Below are positions 18,389 through 28,054 of a stretch of 64,000 bases of DNA, one piece after another. The number at the start of each line of letters is the position of its first letter. The stretch's first letter is position 1. The DNA lies in the NCBI RefSeq assembly GCF_031179385.1, contig NZ_JAPSHV010000001.1:1-64000 (forward strand). The letters are read 5' to 3'. The position numbers and the translations under genes were made by a program. The notes below the pieces were generated by a model. The model was not told where the DNA came from. It was given only the letters and a program-made list of their open reading frames with translations, and did not search any database. This stretch comes from Arthrobacter sp. (GTDB lineage Bacteria; Actinomycetota; Actinomycetes; Actinomycetales; Micrococcaceae).

Positions 18389-19870
18389 ATGACGACTTCC
18401 AGTTGGAATCGCACCCGTCTGCCCGACGCCGAGCCTGCCCCTGACGGGGGGGATGCCATCAGCCTGGGCCGCCGTCTCCGCCACCTCCGCAAGAGCCGTC
18501 GCATGACGCTCGAGGAGTTGGGCGCCGTCGTCGGAACTGCCCCCTCCCAGCTGTCCCTCCTGGAGAACGGAAAGCGTGAGCCCCGGCTGGGCATGCTGCA
18601 GTCCCTCGCGAAGGCGCTGGAGGTGAGCGTCGACCAACTGCTGGGCGCGGAACCACCGAGCAGGCGCGCCGCACTGGAAATCGCGCTGGAGCGGGCGCAG
18701 CGGGGACCGCTGTACGAGTCCCTGGGGCTGCCGAAGGTCCGCACCTCTGCACGCCTGCCCATGGAGGCGCTGGAGGCGCTCGTCGGGTTGCAGGCTGAAC
18801 TGGAGCGGCGGATGAACGAGCAGGTGGCCACCCCTGAAGAGGCCCGGCGCGCCAACGCTGAACTTCGGGGAGTCATGCGCCGGCAGAACAACTACTTCCC
18901 GGATATCGAGGGGGAGGCGCAGAAGGTTCTGGAGTCCGTGGGGCATACGCGGGGGCCTCTTTCGCAGCATCTCATCGCGGACATTGCGGCGCACCTCGGG
19001 TTCACGCTGCACCATGTCAGTGACCTGCCGCATTCCACCCGGTCCGTAACGGACCTGAAGAACCGGCGAATCTACCTGACCCAGTCACAGCGGACCGACC
19101 ATGACCCGCGGTCCGTGCTCCTCCAGGCCCTGGGCCACTACGTGCTGCAGCACAAGACGCCGGAGAACTACCACGAGTTCCTGCGGCAACGGGTTGCCAC
19201 CAACTACTTCGCGGCTGCCCTCCTCCTGCCCGAGGAGGCCACGGTCGAGTTTCTCCAGGCTGCCAAAGCCGCGAAGGAGATCGCCGTCGAGGACATCCGG
19301 GACGCTTTTGCCGTCTCCTACGAAACCGCTGCCCACCGGTTCACCAACCTCGCCACCGAGCATCTCGGTATCCCGACGCACTTCCAGAAGACACACCAGA
19401 GCGGCATCATTTACAAGGCCTACGAGAACGACGGCGTGACCTTCCCCCAGGACCATACCGGCGCCATTGAGGGGCAGCCCTCGTGCAGGAAGTGGACGTC
19501 CCGGATGGTGTTCGACGTGCCTGACCGGTTCTCCGCCTACAGCCAGTACACCGACACCCCGAGCGGTACTTTCTGGTGCACGGCCCGAACGGAGCACGCC
19601 CCCAGCGGAGAGTTCTCGGTGAGCGTCGGCGTGCCCTACGCGCACGTGAAGTGGTTCCGGGGACGGGAGACCACCGTGCGGGGTGAGTCCCGCTGTCCGG
19701 AGGAATCGTGCTGCAAGCTGCCGCCGTCGTCGTTGGCGCAGGAGTGGTCCGGCTACGCGTGGCCCAGCGCGCGGGCGCACTCCCATCTGTTGGCGGCCAT
19801 GCCGCCGGGGGCCTTCCCCGGCGTGGATGAGACGGAGGTTTACTCCTTCCTCCAGGCGCATTCGGACTAG
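18389..19870 (+). CDS. XRE-family regulator with ImmA/IrrE-type and short-chain fatty acyl regulator domain (RamB-like)
   Basis: HTH RLRHLRKSRRMTLEELGAVVGTAPSQLSLLENGKREPRLGMLQSLAKALEV; VATNYFAAALLLPEE; divergent from aceA, as expected for a RamB-type glyoxylate/acetate regulator. Confidence 0.85.
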   Translation: MTTSSWNRTRLPDAEPAPDGGDAISLGRRLRHLRKSRRMTLEELGAVVGTAPSQLSLLENGKREPRLGMLQSLAKALEVSVDQLLGAEPPSRRAALEIALERAQRGPLYESLGLPKVRTSARLPMEALEALVGLQAELERRMNEQVATPEEARRANAELRGVMRRQNNYFPDIEGEAQKVLESVGHTRGPLSQHLIADIAAHLGFTLHHVSDLPHSTRSVTDLKNRRIYLTQSQRTDHDPRSVLLQALGHYVLQHKTPENYHEFLRQRVATNYFAAALLLPEEATVEFLQAAKAAKEIAVEDIRDAFAVSYETAAHRFTNLATEHLGIPTHFQKTHQSGIIYKAYENDGVTFPQDHTGAIEGQPSCRKWTSRMVFDVPDRFSAYSQYTDTPSGTFWCTARTEHAPSGEFSVSVGVPYAHVKWFRGRETTVRGESRCPEESCCKLPPSSLAQEWSGYAWPSARAHSHLLAAMPPGAFPGVDETEVYSFLQAHSD

Positions 19871-19907
19871 CGTCGTACAGTGAATGCCCACTCGAACGGG
19901 GAGCTCC

Positions 19908-20453
19908 ATGCTTTTTGCCAATGACACTGAAGAGGGTCTGCGGAGTGCCGCCGCCCTGGTCAATACCGAGGACGGTGAACAACTTTCCGACGTCGGTGCT
20001 CTCGCGCAGTTTGCCCGCGACTGGAACTGGACCGGCAACCTCGCCCTCGATGATGACGAGCTCGAGGCAGTCCGAACGCTGCGCCCCAGGCTTCGGTCGC
20101 TGTGGAGTGGCGACGAAGACCAGGTTGTGGAGCTGGTGAACGGCCTGCTGCGCGAGTTCAATGCCCTTCCGCAGCTTGTCCGCCACGATTCCTGGGACTA
20201 TCACATTCATGCCACGCCGCGCGAGGCCCCGCTGTCGGCTCGGATGGCGGTCGAGGCGGCGATGGCGTTCGTTGACCTCGTGCGCAGCAAGGAGCTGAGC
20301 CGGTTGAGGGTATGCGCATCGCCGGACTGCGACAATGTGCTCGTGGACCTGTCAAAGAACCGTTCCCGGCGGTTCTGCGAGTCGGGCTGCGGGAACCGGG
20401 CAGCTGTCGCGGCCTACCGGGCGCGGCTGGCCGAACGGGCGCAGACGGCCTGA
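19908..20453 (+). CDS. CGNR zinc-finger / ABATE domain protein
   Basis: C-terminal LRVCASPDCDNVLVDLSKNRSRRFCESGCGNRAAVAAYRAR, signature CGNR finger. Confidence 0.88.
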   Translation: MLFANDTEEGLRSAAALVNTEDGEQLSDVGALAQFARDWNWTGNLALDDDELEAVRTLRPRLRSLWSGDEDQVVELVNGLLREFNALPQLVRHDSWDYHIHATPREAPLSARMAVEAAMAFVDLVRSKELSRLRVCASPDCDNVLVDLSKNRSRRFCESGCGNRAAVAAYRARLAERAQTA

Positions 20454-20486
20454 ACGTCCACCTGTCCGCAGGGACGGAAACAGGAG

Positions 20487-20516
20487 GAAGCCCCCGGCTT
20501 ACGCCGAGGGCTTCCG
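20487..20516. terminator. Bidirectional hairpin terminator between convergent genes
   Basis: GGAAGCCCcCGGCttacGCCGaGGGCTTCC. Confidence 0.75.
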
Positions 20517-20540
20517 ATAGTGCTCACCTACCAGTGAAGG

Positions 20541-23500
20541 TTACGGAACCATCCAGGTGAAGCCGCCCCAGCCCTGTCCGTTCTGGACCTTGCCGGCGAA
20601 GCCGCCAGTGCCGTTTCCGGAGTAGAGGAAGAGCCGTCCGGCGGAGTCACGCGCCAGCAGGTCGGCGTTGCCGTCTCCGCTGAAGTCGCCCGGAGCCACC
20701 AGGGTGAAGCCGTTCCATCCTGAGCCGGGCTGCGTGCGGGCGCCGAAGCCGCCTGATCCATTGCCCGGGTAGAGGAAGAGCCTACCGGCGGAGTCGCGCG
20801 CCAGCAGGTCGGCGTTGCCGTCGCCGCTGAAGTCACCCGGCCCGACAATGGTGTAGCCGTTCCAGCCTGAGCCGATCTGCGCCGGCGTGAGGAACCCGCC
20901 TGTCCCGTTGCCCGGGTAAAGACGCAGCGCGCCGTTCCCGGCACGGGCAATCAGGTCCACGGTGCCATCACCGTCGAAATCACCTGGAGTGACGATGGCC
21001 AGGCCGCTCCAGCCGCTTCCGATCTGCTTGCCCCGGGTGAGCGTACCGGTGCCGGTTCCTGCGTAGAGCCAGAGCCGCCCGGCGCTATCCCGCGCCACGA
21101 CGTCGGCATTGCCGTCGCCGCTGAAGTCGCCGGGAACCAGGATGGCATTCATTGAATTCCAGCCTGTGCCGATCACCCGGCTCTTCAGGAAGCCGCCCTT
21201 GCCGTTGCCGGGGTAGAGCAGCAACTGCCCTGCGGAGTTGCGGACAAGAACGTCCGGGATGTTGTCGCCGTCGAGATCCTTGGTAGCCTCCTGCTCACCT
21301 GCCACCGCAATCGGCACGATCTCGTCCTTCTTCCCCGTCGCGTTGTGGTGGTGAAGGAAGAGTGCCTTGGCGTCGGTGACGTTTTCCTGGCGGTTGACGT
21401 TGAGGGTGACGCCGTCAGCGGAGACGAACGATGCCGCATCGGGCACGCCGCCCTCGAACCACAGGGCGGGCTCGGTGACGTTGAAGCTGATCCAGTCCGT
21501 GGTATCCACTGGAGCTCCGCTGACACCGTTCTCATCGACATTCAGCACGTTGGACGTTGCAACGCGGTACTGGATGGGCGCTGAAGCACTCAAGGCAGCA
21601 GCGTCCATTCCCAGTTCCGCGACGGGAACCGGGAACGTCACCACATTGGTGTCGAAGGTGTTTGTGTCCACGCTTCCGTCGACCCCGTTGGCGAAGTACA
21701 GGTCAGTGTCGAAGATCGGCGCTCCCGCGTCGTCGATCGTTATGACCTCGAAGAGGATCATGTCGAGCGTCGGCGCCGCGGGCCCAAGGTCCCCGGCACG
21801 CAGGGTGCTGACCACGTAATCGACCGTGCTGTCGCCGTCCGTATCGATTTCGATGGAGACACCGTTATTGCCGCCGAGCTGTGCCCAGTTCTGCCAGGTG
21901 CTGACGCCGAAGTTCAGGACCCCTGCCGTCCGGTCCCCGGCCGCGTCGATCAGCGCCGGAACCGTTGAGGCTGCGCCGACTGCTTTCAGGTCGAACGAGT
22001 ACAGGGACTCCAGCGGGCGATTCTCGGCCCGAGGGCTTTCGACACCCAGTACAAGCGGCGACACGATCGACTGGTAGGCCGATTGACCCGGTACACCCTG
22101 GGCAAGGCCACGACCGGACAGGGTCACGGTGCTTTCCAGGTCCGCGGGCCCGTCGAAGGCGGCCTCCGCGCCGGCCGAGATGGCCGACGTCGGCTTCGGA
22201 GCCGAGTAGACCGGAACGCGGAGTTTCTGCCCGTCCGTGCTGGTCAGTTCGACCCGGCCGGACACATCGGCGAGGTACTGGCGAGGAAGGCCCGCCTGCA
22301 CTGCTTCCGCTGCTGGGTCGATCGTCTTGGCGAGCGCGGCCGGATCAGGAATCGCCAGCGTGACGGTCAGCGCGGCCGTGTTATTGGCCGGCACCGTGAT
22401 CGCCGCCGGGGAAACCGTCACCGTGACGCCGGGCATGGTCGATGCCTCGAGGTATTCTGCGTTATACGTGATGGGAGCATTGGACCGGTTCTCGACGGTG
22501 ACCTGCCTGGTCACTGACAGGGCCTCGGTGCCGAGTTCCAGCACGCCGAAGTTCACCGAGGTGAGGGCGGGCTGGTCGGTCGCGTAGGCGAATACCGGTG
22601 TGTCCAGGGCTTGGATGGCGTCAACACGTCCTGATCCGACGCGGTTCGGTGCGTAGGCAACACCGTCGGCCGTGAGCAGGTCATGTGTAGCCGTATTCAT
22701 GATGACGCTCTTGGCCTGGTACGGGTTGTACTCATGTGCCGAGAGCACCAGGGCCGCGATACCTGCCGTATGGGGTGCCGCCATGGAGGTGCCGCTCTTC
22801 ACCGAAGCGCCGTTGCCGGTTCCCACCTGTACCGAACCGATGAGGACTCCCGGTGCCGCGACGTCGGGCTTAACGACGCCGTTGGAACCGTGGACGCCCC
22901 GCGAGGAGAAGTCCGCGAGGTTGTCCTGCGCGTTGGAGGGACCGGTAGCAGTGGCCTGGAAGGTGGGGTCGAGCTGAAGGACCAGGGTTCCTGCTTCCGC
23001 AGCCGGCATCAGCCTGGTGGTGTCACCGGCCGAGAGCTGGATACCCGGTATCGTGGCGTTTCCGCCGATCCCCGCTGGGAAGATGTCAAGTGTCGTGCCG
23101 ATGACGACGCCGGCGTAGCCTGCAGCAGCTGCGTTGTTCCAGCGAACGGTGGATCCGCATTCGCGGGTCGCGTCGTTGTCGTCCCAGAAGAGCCAGACCC
23201 ACTTTCCTTCATTCACGCCTGCGGCAGGCAAGGCGGCGCAGCCGTCATTGTTCGCGCCGGCTGGAGCCATCACCACCTCACCGCGAAGGGTGTCGGGAGT
23301 AACACCCGCTGCAGCGTAGTCGAAGTTCACGGTGTACTGCCCGGCGGCCTGACCGGCGACATCCGCCGGAGCCAGCACATCAGCGCGGTCCATGGTGATC
23401 TGCGATCCGACGCTCGCTGCGACAGTCAAAGCTGACTCAGCACTTCCCGGGGAGCCGCCGATGTCGTACACGTCGCCGTCGTTCCCTGAGGACACCACGG

Positions 23501-24638
23501 ACAGAATGCCCTGTGCGGTCAGCGAGTTCACGATGTCATTTTCGGGATCGTCGTACGCGGGGAAGGCCGAGCCCAACGACATGTTGACGACCTGAGCGCG
23601 GTCGTCGAAGTTGCCGTCACCATTTGGGTCGAGGACGAAGTCCAGCGCCTGCCCCACAACGAGGCTTGATCCGGTGCAGCCAAAAACGCGCAAGGCCACC
23701 AGGCCGGCGTCGGGAGCCGAACCCGGACCGATGCGCATCTGGTTGACAGCCTCCGGGGTGAGATCACTGTAGTCGCCGTCGAATGTGGTGCCGTCCGCAT
23801 TGACGCCATAACCGGCGGCGGTGCCGGCGACGTGCGATCCATGGCTTTCGCAATCCAGCGGGTTCAGGTCGGGTACCGGCTCATCGTTCTCGGGGTCGTC
23901 AGCGTTGTACGCATCGCCCACGAGGTCGTAGCCGCCCTTGAACTTGTCCGGATCAAAAAGTGCCGGATCGGGCTCTGCATCCGCCTGGGCCTGCTCGTAC
24001 GCCTCAATGGTTCCAGGGCCGCCGAAGCCGGCGTGGGTGTAGTCCAGACCGGTGTCCAGCACTGCGATGGTGATTCCCTCGCCGGTGATGTCGCGCGCCG
24101 TCCATGCCTCGAGAGCACGGGTGTCGATGTCTGCGCCCTTGTTCTCGACGGTCTTGGGGACGATCGCGGTGATCTTGACGACGTCAGGTCGCGCAGCGAG
24201 CGCTTTGATCGCGTCGGCGTCACCCTTGATCGCCACACCGGGCAGGGTGTTGGTGGTGGTGTAGAGCTGGGAAGCGCTCGCTTCCGCTGCGACCTCGTTT
24301 GCCTTCGCTTGGATGCCCGTGCGGATCTCCTTGACGCGGTCCGCCCGGGGGACCGGTGCGGTGAATCCGTTGCTTCGTACCTCTGCGGGCTGAGTCTGTT
24401 CGAAGGCACCCTTGCCCGAGAACTGGACGTACGCCGCCGTCGGGCCTGTCCTGGCCGCGAGTTCGCGGCTGACCTTGGCCTCGAACGCCGGCTGAAGCGC
24501 GATCCCCTCGGCCGTGGGCCCGCCGGAATCCGGTGCCTCGAGTGCCGATGCCGGTGCCCACATGCTGGAGGCCAGGGCGAGGCCGGTCAGCGACGCCAGC
24601 ACAGCCCTTCCTGATCTCCGGCGGTATGACTTGCTCAT
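20541..24638 (-). CDS. Secreted S8 family serine peptidase (PA insertion domain) with C-terminal FG-GAP/VCBS-type repeats
   Basis: Signal peptide; ITIAVLDTGLDYTHAGF (Asp), ESHGSHVAGTAAG (His), SVKSGTSMAAPHTAGIAAL (Ser); C-terminal repeats GDFSGDGNADLLARDSAGRLFLYPGNG. Confidence 0.95.
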   Translation of the reverse strand: MSKSYRRRSGRAVLASLTGLALASSMWAPASALEAPDSGGPTAEGIALQPAFEAKVSRELAARTGPTAAYVQFSGKGAFEQTQPAEVRSNGFTAPVPRADRVKEIRTGIQAKANEVAAEASASQLYTTTNTLPGVAIKGDADAIKALAARPDVVKITAIVPKTVENKGADIDTRALEAWTARDITGEGITIAVLDTGLDYTHAGFGGPGTIEAYEQAQADAEPDPALFDPDKFKGGYDLVGDAYNADDPENDEPVPDLNPLDCESHGSHVAGTAAGYGVNADGTTFDGDYSDLTPEAVNQMRIGPGSAPDAGLVALRVFGCTGSSLVVGQALDFVLDPNGDGNFDDRAQVVNMSLGSAFPAYDDPENDIVNSLTAQGILSVVSSGNDGDVYDIGGSPGSAESALTVAASVGSQITMDRADVLAPADVAGQAAGQYTVNFDYAAAGVTPDTLRGEVVMAPAGANNDGCAALPAAGVNEGKWVWLFWDDNDATRECGSTVRWNNAAAAGYAGVVIGTTLDIFPAGIGGNATIPGIQLSAGDTTRLMPAAEAGTLVLQLDPTFQATATGPSNAQDNLADFSSRGVHGSNGVVKPDVAAPGVLIGSVQVGTGNGASVKSGTSMAAPHTAGIAALVLSAHEYNPYQAKSVIMNTATHDLLTADGVAYAPNRVGSGRVDAIQALDTPVFAYATDQPALTSVNFGVLELGTEALSVTRQVTVENRSNAPITYNAEYLEASTMPGVTVTVSPAAITVPANNTAALTVTLAIPDPAALAKTIDPAAEAVQAGLPRQYLADVSGRVELTSTDGQKLRVPVYSAPKPTSAISAGAEAAFDGPADLESTVTLSGRGLAQGVPGQSAYQSIVSPLVLGVESPRAENRPLESLYSFDLKAVGAASTVPALIDAAGDRTAGVLNFGVSTWQNWAQLGGNNGVSIEIDTDGDSTVDYVVSTLRAGDLGPAAPTLDMILFEVITIDDAGAPIFDTDLYFANGVDGSVDTNTFDTNVVTFPVPVAELGMDAAALSASAPIQYRVATSNVLNVDENGVSGAPVDTTDWISFNVTEPALWFEGGVPDAASFVSADGVTLNVNRQENVTDAKALFLHHHNATGKKDEIVPIAVAGEQEATKDLDGDNIPDVLVRNSAGQLLLYPGNGKGGFLKSRVIGTGWNSMNAILVPGDFSGDGNADVVARDSAGRLWLYAGTGTGTLTRGKQIGSGWSGLAIVTPGDFDGDGTVDLIARAGNGALRLYPGNGTGGFLTPAQIGSGWNGYTIVGPGDFSGDGNADLLARDSAGRLFLYPGNGSGGFGARTQPGSGWNGFTLVAPGDFSGDGNADLLARDSAGRLFLYSGNGTGGFAGKVQNGQGWGGFTWMVP
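20560..21290 (-). repeat. About 49-codon (approx. 147 bp) FG-GAP-like repeats at 3' end of the subtilase
   Basis: Repeated PGDFSGDGNADLLARDSAGRLFLYPGNG(S/T)GGF...GSGWNGFTLV units; adjacent units nearly identical at DNA level. Confidence 0.88.
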
Positions 24639-24891
24639 GCTGCTCCTTAGGAAGGAAGAGTCAAGGCCATACCGCTTGAGTCCGTTCCGAGCCCCCGCAG
24701 CACTGCTGGCTCAGCCTAAGACTGGTGTGAGTGAGAATCCCTGTGGTGCGATGGGTGCCAGCAGAACGGTGAGCCCCCGCGGACTCCCCGACTACAGCTT
24801 CATGTGTGAAGGGTCACAAGTCAACGAATGTTGGTGTCCCGACCGGATAAATCGTCCTGAGGAATGACGCGGTCAGTCCGGGCGACGGGAA

Positions 24892-25722
24892 TCACCCTGC
24901 GGGCTGCTCCTGAAGGTCTCCCGCGCCGCCCTGCCAGACGGCGTCGAACGGTGCGTTCGAGGACACCCGGTTCTTGATCCCTTCGGTGACAAATGCCTTG
25001 GCGGTGCGCGCCGCTTCCAGCGGTGTGGCACCCTTGGCGAGTTCCGCGGCGACTGCTGCGGCAAGGGTGCACCCTGCACCACTGACTGCGACATCACCCA
25101 CCTTGGGGGCACTGAGGACTTCCAGGGTTTCGCCGTCGTAATAGACGTCGACGGCGTCGCTGCCTTCCAACCGCACGCCGCCCTTCGCGAGCACGACGGC
25201 GCCACTCGCCGCATGGATGAGCCGCGCCGCTTCCTTGAGATCCTCCACGGATCGGATCTCGATCCCCGAGAGTGACTCCGCCTCGAAGTGGTTCGGGGTG
25301 ACAAAGGTTGCAAGCGGCAGGATGTTGGCCTTGAGCGCCTGGTCCGTGTCCAGTGCGGCGCCGGGCTCCTGGCCCTTGCAGATCAGAACCGGGTCCAGCA
25401 CAACGTTCTGCCAGTCCTGTGTAGCCAGAGCGGTTGCGACCGTGTCGATGGTTGTCGGCGTACCGAGCATTCCGATCTTGACGGTATCGATCGTGTAGCA
25501 GGACTGAATCGCCTCAAGCTGATCGGCGATGACCTGCGCTTCAACCGGGACAAACCGGTGATTCCAGCTGTCCTTCGGGTCGAAGGAGACGATGCAGGTG
25601 AGCGCGGCAATCCCGTAGGTACCGAGTTCCTGGAACGTCTTCAAATCGACCTGCGCGCCGGCGCCTCCGGTGGCCTCAGAGCCGGCGATGGTCAGGGTGA
25701 TTGCGGGTGCGTCAGTAGCCAT
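24892..25722 (-). CDS. pdxK: Pyridoxine kinase / hydroxymethylpyrimidine kinase (PdxK/ThiD family)
   Basis: ALTIAGSEATGGAGAQVDLKTFQELGTYGIAALTCIVSFDP..., GAGCTLAAAVAAELAKG ribokinase-like signature; PdxK versus ThiD assignment uncertain. Confidence 0.8.
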   Translation of the reverse strand: MATDAPAITLTIAGSEATGGAGAQVDLKTFQELGTYGIAALTCIVSFDPKDSWNHRFVPVEAQVIADQLEAIQSCYTIDTVKIGMLGTPTTIDTVATALATQDWQNVVLDPVLICKGQEPGAALDTDQALKANILPLATFVTPNHFEAESLSGIEIRSVEDLKEAARLIHAASGAVVLAKGGVRLEGSDAVDVYYDGETLEVLSAPKVGDVAVSGAGCTLAAAVAAELAKGATPLEAARTAKAFVTEGIKNRVSSNAPFDAVWQGGAGDLQEQPAG

Positions 25723-25762
25723 TGCATCAGTGTGCCCGACGGTTCGGGGCTAGCGCCAACGG

Positions 25763-26212
25763 CTAGCGTGCCCTGCCCTCGGCCAGCAGGCTGATGGACT
25801 TGTTGATCCGGGCGGAGCGGGTCTCCGGTTTCTTTGCGCCTGCGATCTGCAGCGCGTGCCAGCTCTTGTTGCTGTAGGAGAGCGTGTCCCAGAACGCTTT
25901 CGCCGCCGGATTCTGGTGGAGTGCGGTCACAAAATCCGCGGGTACATCGACTTCCCTCGGGGCGGTATCCAGCTCAACGTCGACATCGTGAACTTCGCCG
26001 GCCTGAATGCCGGCTTCCATGCGCCGGTCAGCGCTCACTCCAAACACGTAACGCCCACCCATGGATGCGATGGATGTGCGGAAGGCGAAGCCGTTGACGG
26101 TCGCCACGATCTTCGGATGCTTGCCGCCGCCCAGGGCCTCCACGACCGATTCCGGGACTTCGAAGCCCGCCGTGGTCTTGCCGGTCGATTCGAGTTCAGC
26201 GCGAAACTTCAT
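25763..26212 (-). CDS. YdeI/OmpD-associated / DUF1905 family protein
   Basis: KFRAELESTGKTTAGFEVPESVVEALGGGKHPKIVATVNGFAFRTSIASMGGRYVFGVSADRR...PADFVTAL. Confidence 0.82.
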   Translation of the reverse strand: MKFRAELESTGKTTAGFEVPESVVEALGGGKHPKIVATVNGFAFRTSIASMGGRYVFGVSADRRMEAGIQAGEVHDVDVELDTAPREVDVPADFVTALHQNPAAKAFWDTLSYSNKSWHALQIAGAKKPETRSARINKSISLLAEGRAR

Positions 26213-26290
26213 GGGTGCCTCCAGAGTCGTGAACGGAATGATCGGCAGTGCTGCGAGTGAATTATTCCTTGAACGGTCTGACGGTCTCGA

Positions 26291-27118
26291 TCAACTCACT
26301 GCACTGCGATCCGCCGCGATTGGGTGAACGACAGCCAACGGCAACCGGTCGCAGCGGAGCACGGACAGTTCCGAACCTGCGTACCAGTCTCCACGGGGCT
26401 GCACTGTGCGAGGAGTATCAGTATCCACCGAGAGCTCAGCCTGGTTCCCTCCTCCATCAGAAGGCGGGAACGTCGAGAAGGCATCGGGGGCGAGTAATGT
26501 TCCAGCAGCGACCTGTGGGTCAGCTGAGATCACAACCCTCCCGACATGATTGATGAGGGCCGCTGCAGGATCCAACTCCCGGAGGACAGGGAGCAGCAGT
26601 GGTTCGAGAGACTCGACGAATACATCCGCGCCGGCCACGCCCACACTGCGGCCTCTGACCGTAACTGGGACCGTCATGGTCATGGTGTACTCATCCGTGC
26701 AGAGGAAATCGACGTAGGGCCCGGTGACGTGTGGTTCCCCTTTCTCCATCGGAGTAGTGAACCATTCCCGGCGCACGTACGCGTCGGTGGCAGCGGCCAC
26801 CGACGGCAACACCAGTGGTTCCAATGCCTCGCCCTGCCACCAGGCCATGTGCCAGACGGTGTCCGCAATCGCGGAGTTCGCGGCAACGAATCCGGCGCCA
26901 ACTACCGGCCACCGGTGGCCGTTGACCAGTTCCGCCACCAGGGGCAGGGTCGCTGCATTGACAGCCTTCGCCCGCGGGGGTCTTCCCTGGTCCTCGAACA
27001 GGCTGGCCAGTTCCGGAACCCACCCGGAAACTTCAGCGAGAATGCCCCTGAAAAATCCGGACACCTGCTGGAGCGCTTCCGCCTGCGCCGCAACGGTCCC
27101 CGTGGATTCGAAGCTCAT
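26291..27118 (-). CDS. Stand-alone Cache (PDC)-domain protein
   Basis: PLVAELVNGHRWPVVGAGFVAAN...YVDFLCTDEYTMTMTVPVTVRGRSVGVAGADVFVESLEPLLLPVLRELDPAAALINHVGRVVISADP, Cache-like pattern; no TM, HTH or output domain; ATGA overlap with upstream regulator. Confidence 0.72.
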   Translation of the reverse strand: MSFESTGTVAAQAEALQQVSGFFRGILAEVSGWVPELASLFEDQGRPPRAKAVNAATLPLVAELVNGHRWPVVGAGFVAANSAIADTVWHMAWWQGEALEPLVLPSVAAATDAYVRREWFTTPMEKGEPHVTGPYVDFLCTDEYTMTMTVPVTVRGRSVGVAGADVFVESLEPLLLPVLRELDPAAALINHVGRVVISADPQVAAGTLLAPDAFSTFPPSDGGGNQAELSVDTDTPRTVQPRGDWYAGSELSVLRCDRLPLAVVHPIAADRSAVS

Positions 27119-27891
27119 CCCGTCCTCCTCTGAGGTCTCTCTCGTTCCGACCCGGCCGGCGGCTCTGCCAACCGGGAATGTTCATCGATAAGTGCAACCA
27201 GCCCGGTGCGTATCTGGGCGATGACAGCCTCGCGAGCGGCCGCAGCATCCGCGGCTGCTATGGCATCGGCAATGCGCTCACATAACTTCACCATTGCCGT
27301 GTCGAAGTCCTTGTCCTCGTGCAATAAAGACATCAACGGGCCGAAGTCCTTGTGGAGGCGTCCGAACTCCCTGGTGAGGCGAGCCGACTGGCTCAGGGCA
27401 GCCAGTTCGAGAAGGAATTCACCGACGAGCGCGCCACCGCGGCCGGAACCGATCAGTGTGCGCCGCAGGACCTCGACGTCGTCCGGCCCTGCGGAATCGG
27501 CTGCAAGTTCAGCGGCCGTTGCCGCGATAGCACGGTAGTGGATGGCCAGGTCCCGGAGTTCGACCCGGCTCATCCGCCGCAACCGGTTGCGCACCAGTTC
27601 AGCGCGTCGTCCGGCTGGAGCGGTGATGAAGGTGCCGCCCTCCCGGCCGCGGCGGGTGGCAACCAGCCCGCGGGAGCGAAGAGCAACGAGGGCCTCGCGT
27701 GCTGTCACAGTGGCTACGCCCATCGCTGAAGCCAGTTCGGCCTCGCTGGGTAGGCGGTCGCCGTCGATGAGTACACCGGCCGCAATTCCTTCGACTATCC
27801 GGTCCTCCACCCGCTGAGCCTTGCCGACCTCACCTAACGGGGCGAAGACAGTCGCCAGCATGCGCTGACGCGGCGAGGAGTTCGGAGGCAT
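27115..27891 (-). CDS. GntR family (FadR/FCD) transcriptional regulator
   Basis: RVEDRIVEGIAAGVLIDGDRLPSEAELASAMGVATVTAREALVALRSRGLVATRRGREGGTFI (GntR wHTH) plus FCD helical domain. Confidence 0.92.
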   Translation of the reverse strand: MPPNSSPRQRMLATVFAPLGEVGKAQRVEDRIVEGIAAGVLIDGDRLPSEAELASAMGVATVTAREALVALRSRGLVATRRGREGGTFITAPAGRRAELVRNRLRRMSRVELRDLAIHYRAIAATAAELAADSAGPDDVEVLRRTLIGSGRGGALVGEFLLELAALSQSARLTREFGRLHKDFGPLMSLLHEDKDFDTAMVKLCERIADAIAAADAAAAREAVIAQIRTGLVALIDEHSRLAEPPAGSERERPQRRTG

Positions 27892-28054
27892 GCATCCAAT
27901 CCTTCCAGACTCGCTTGCCCGGGTTGCCCGTTCGGGTGAGGAATTCGTAACCGCGAATTTACCGCGTGTGATCCACTTTACATCTAACGTCTGGTTTCAT
28001 ATGTTTAACGCCGACGTAGCGCACATCACATCCTGCTTCCGAAAGGACCCCGCC

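Noticed and set aside
20560-21290. CRISPR-like periodic repeat array
   Set aside because: Periodicity is in frame within the subtilase coding sequence and encodes FG-GAP/VCBS-type repeats; no spacers or cas genes.
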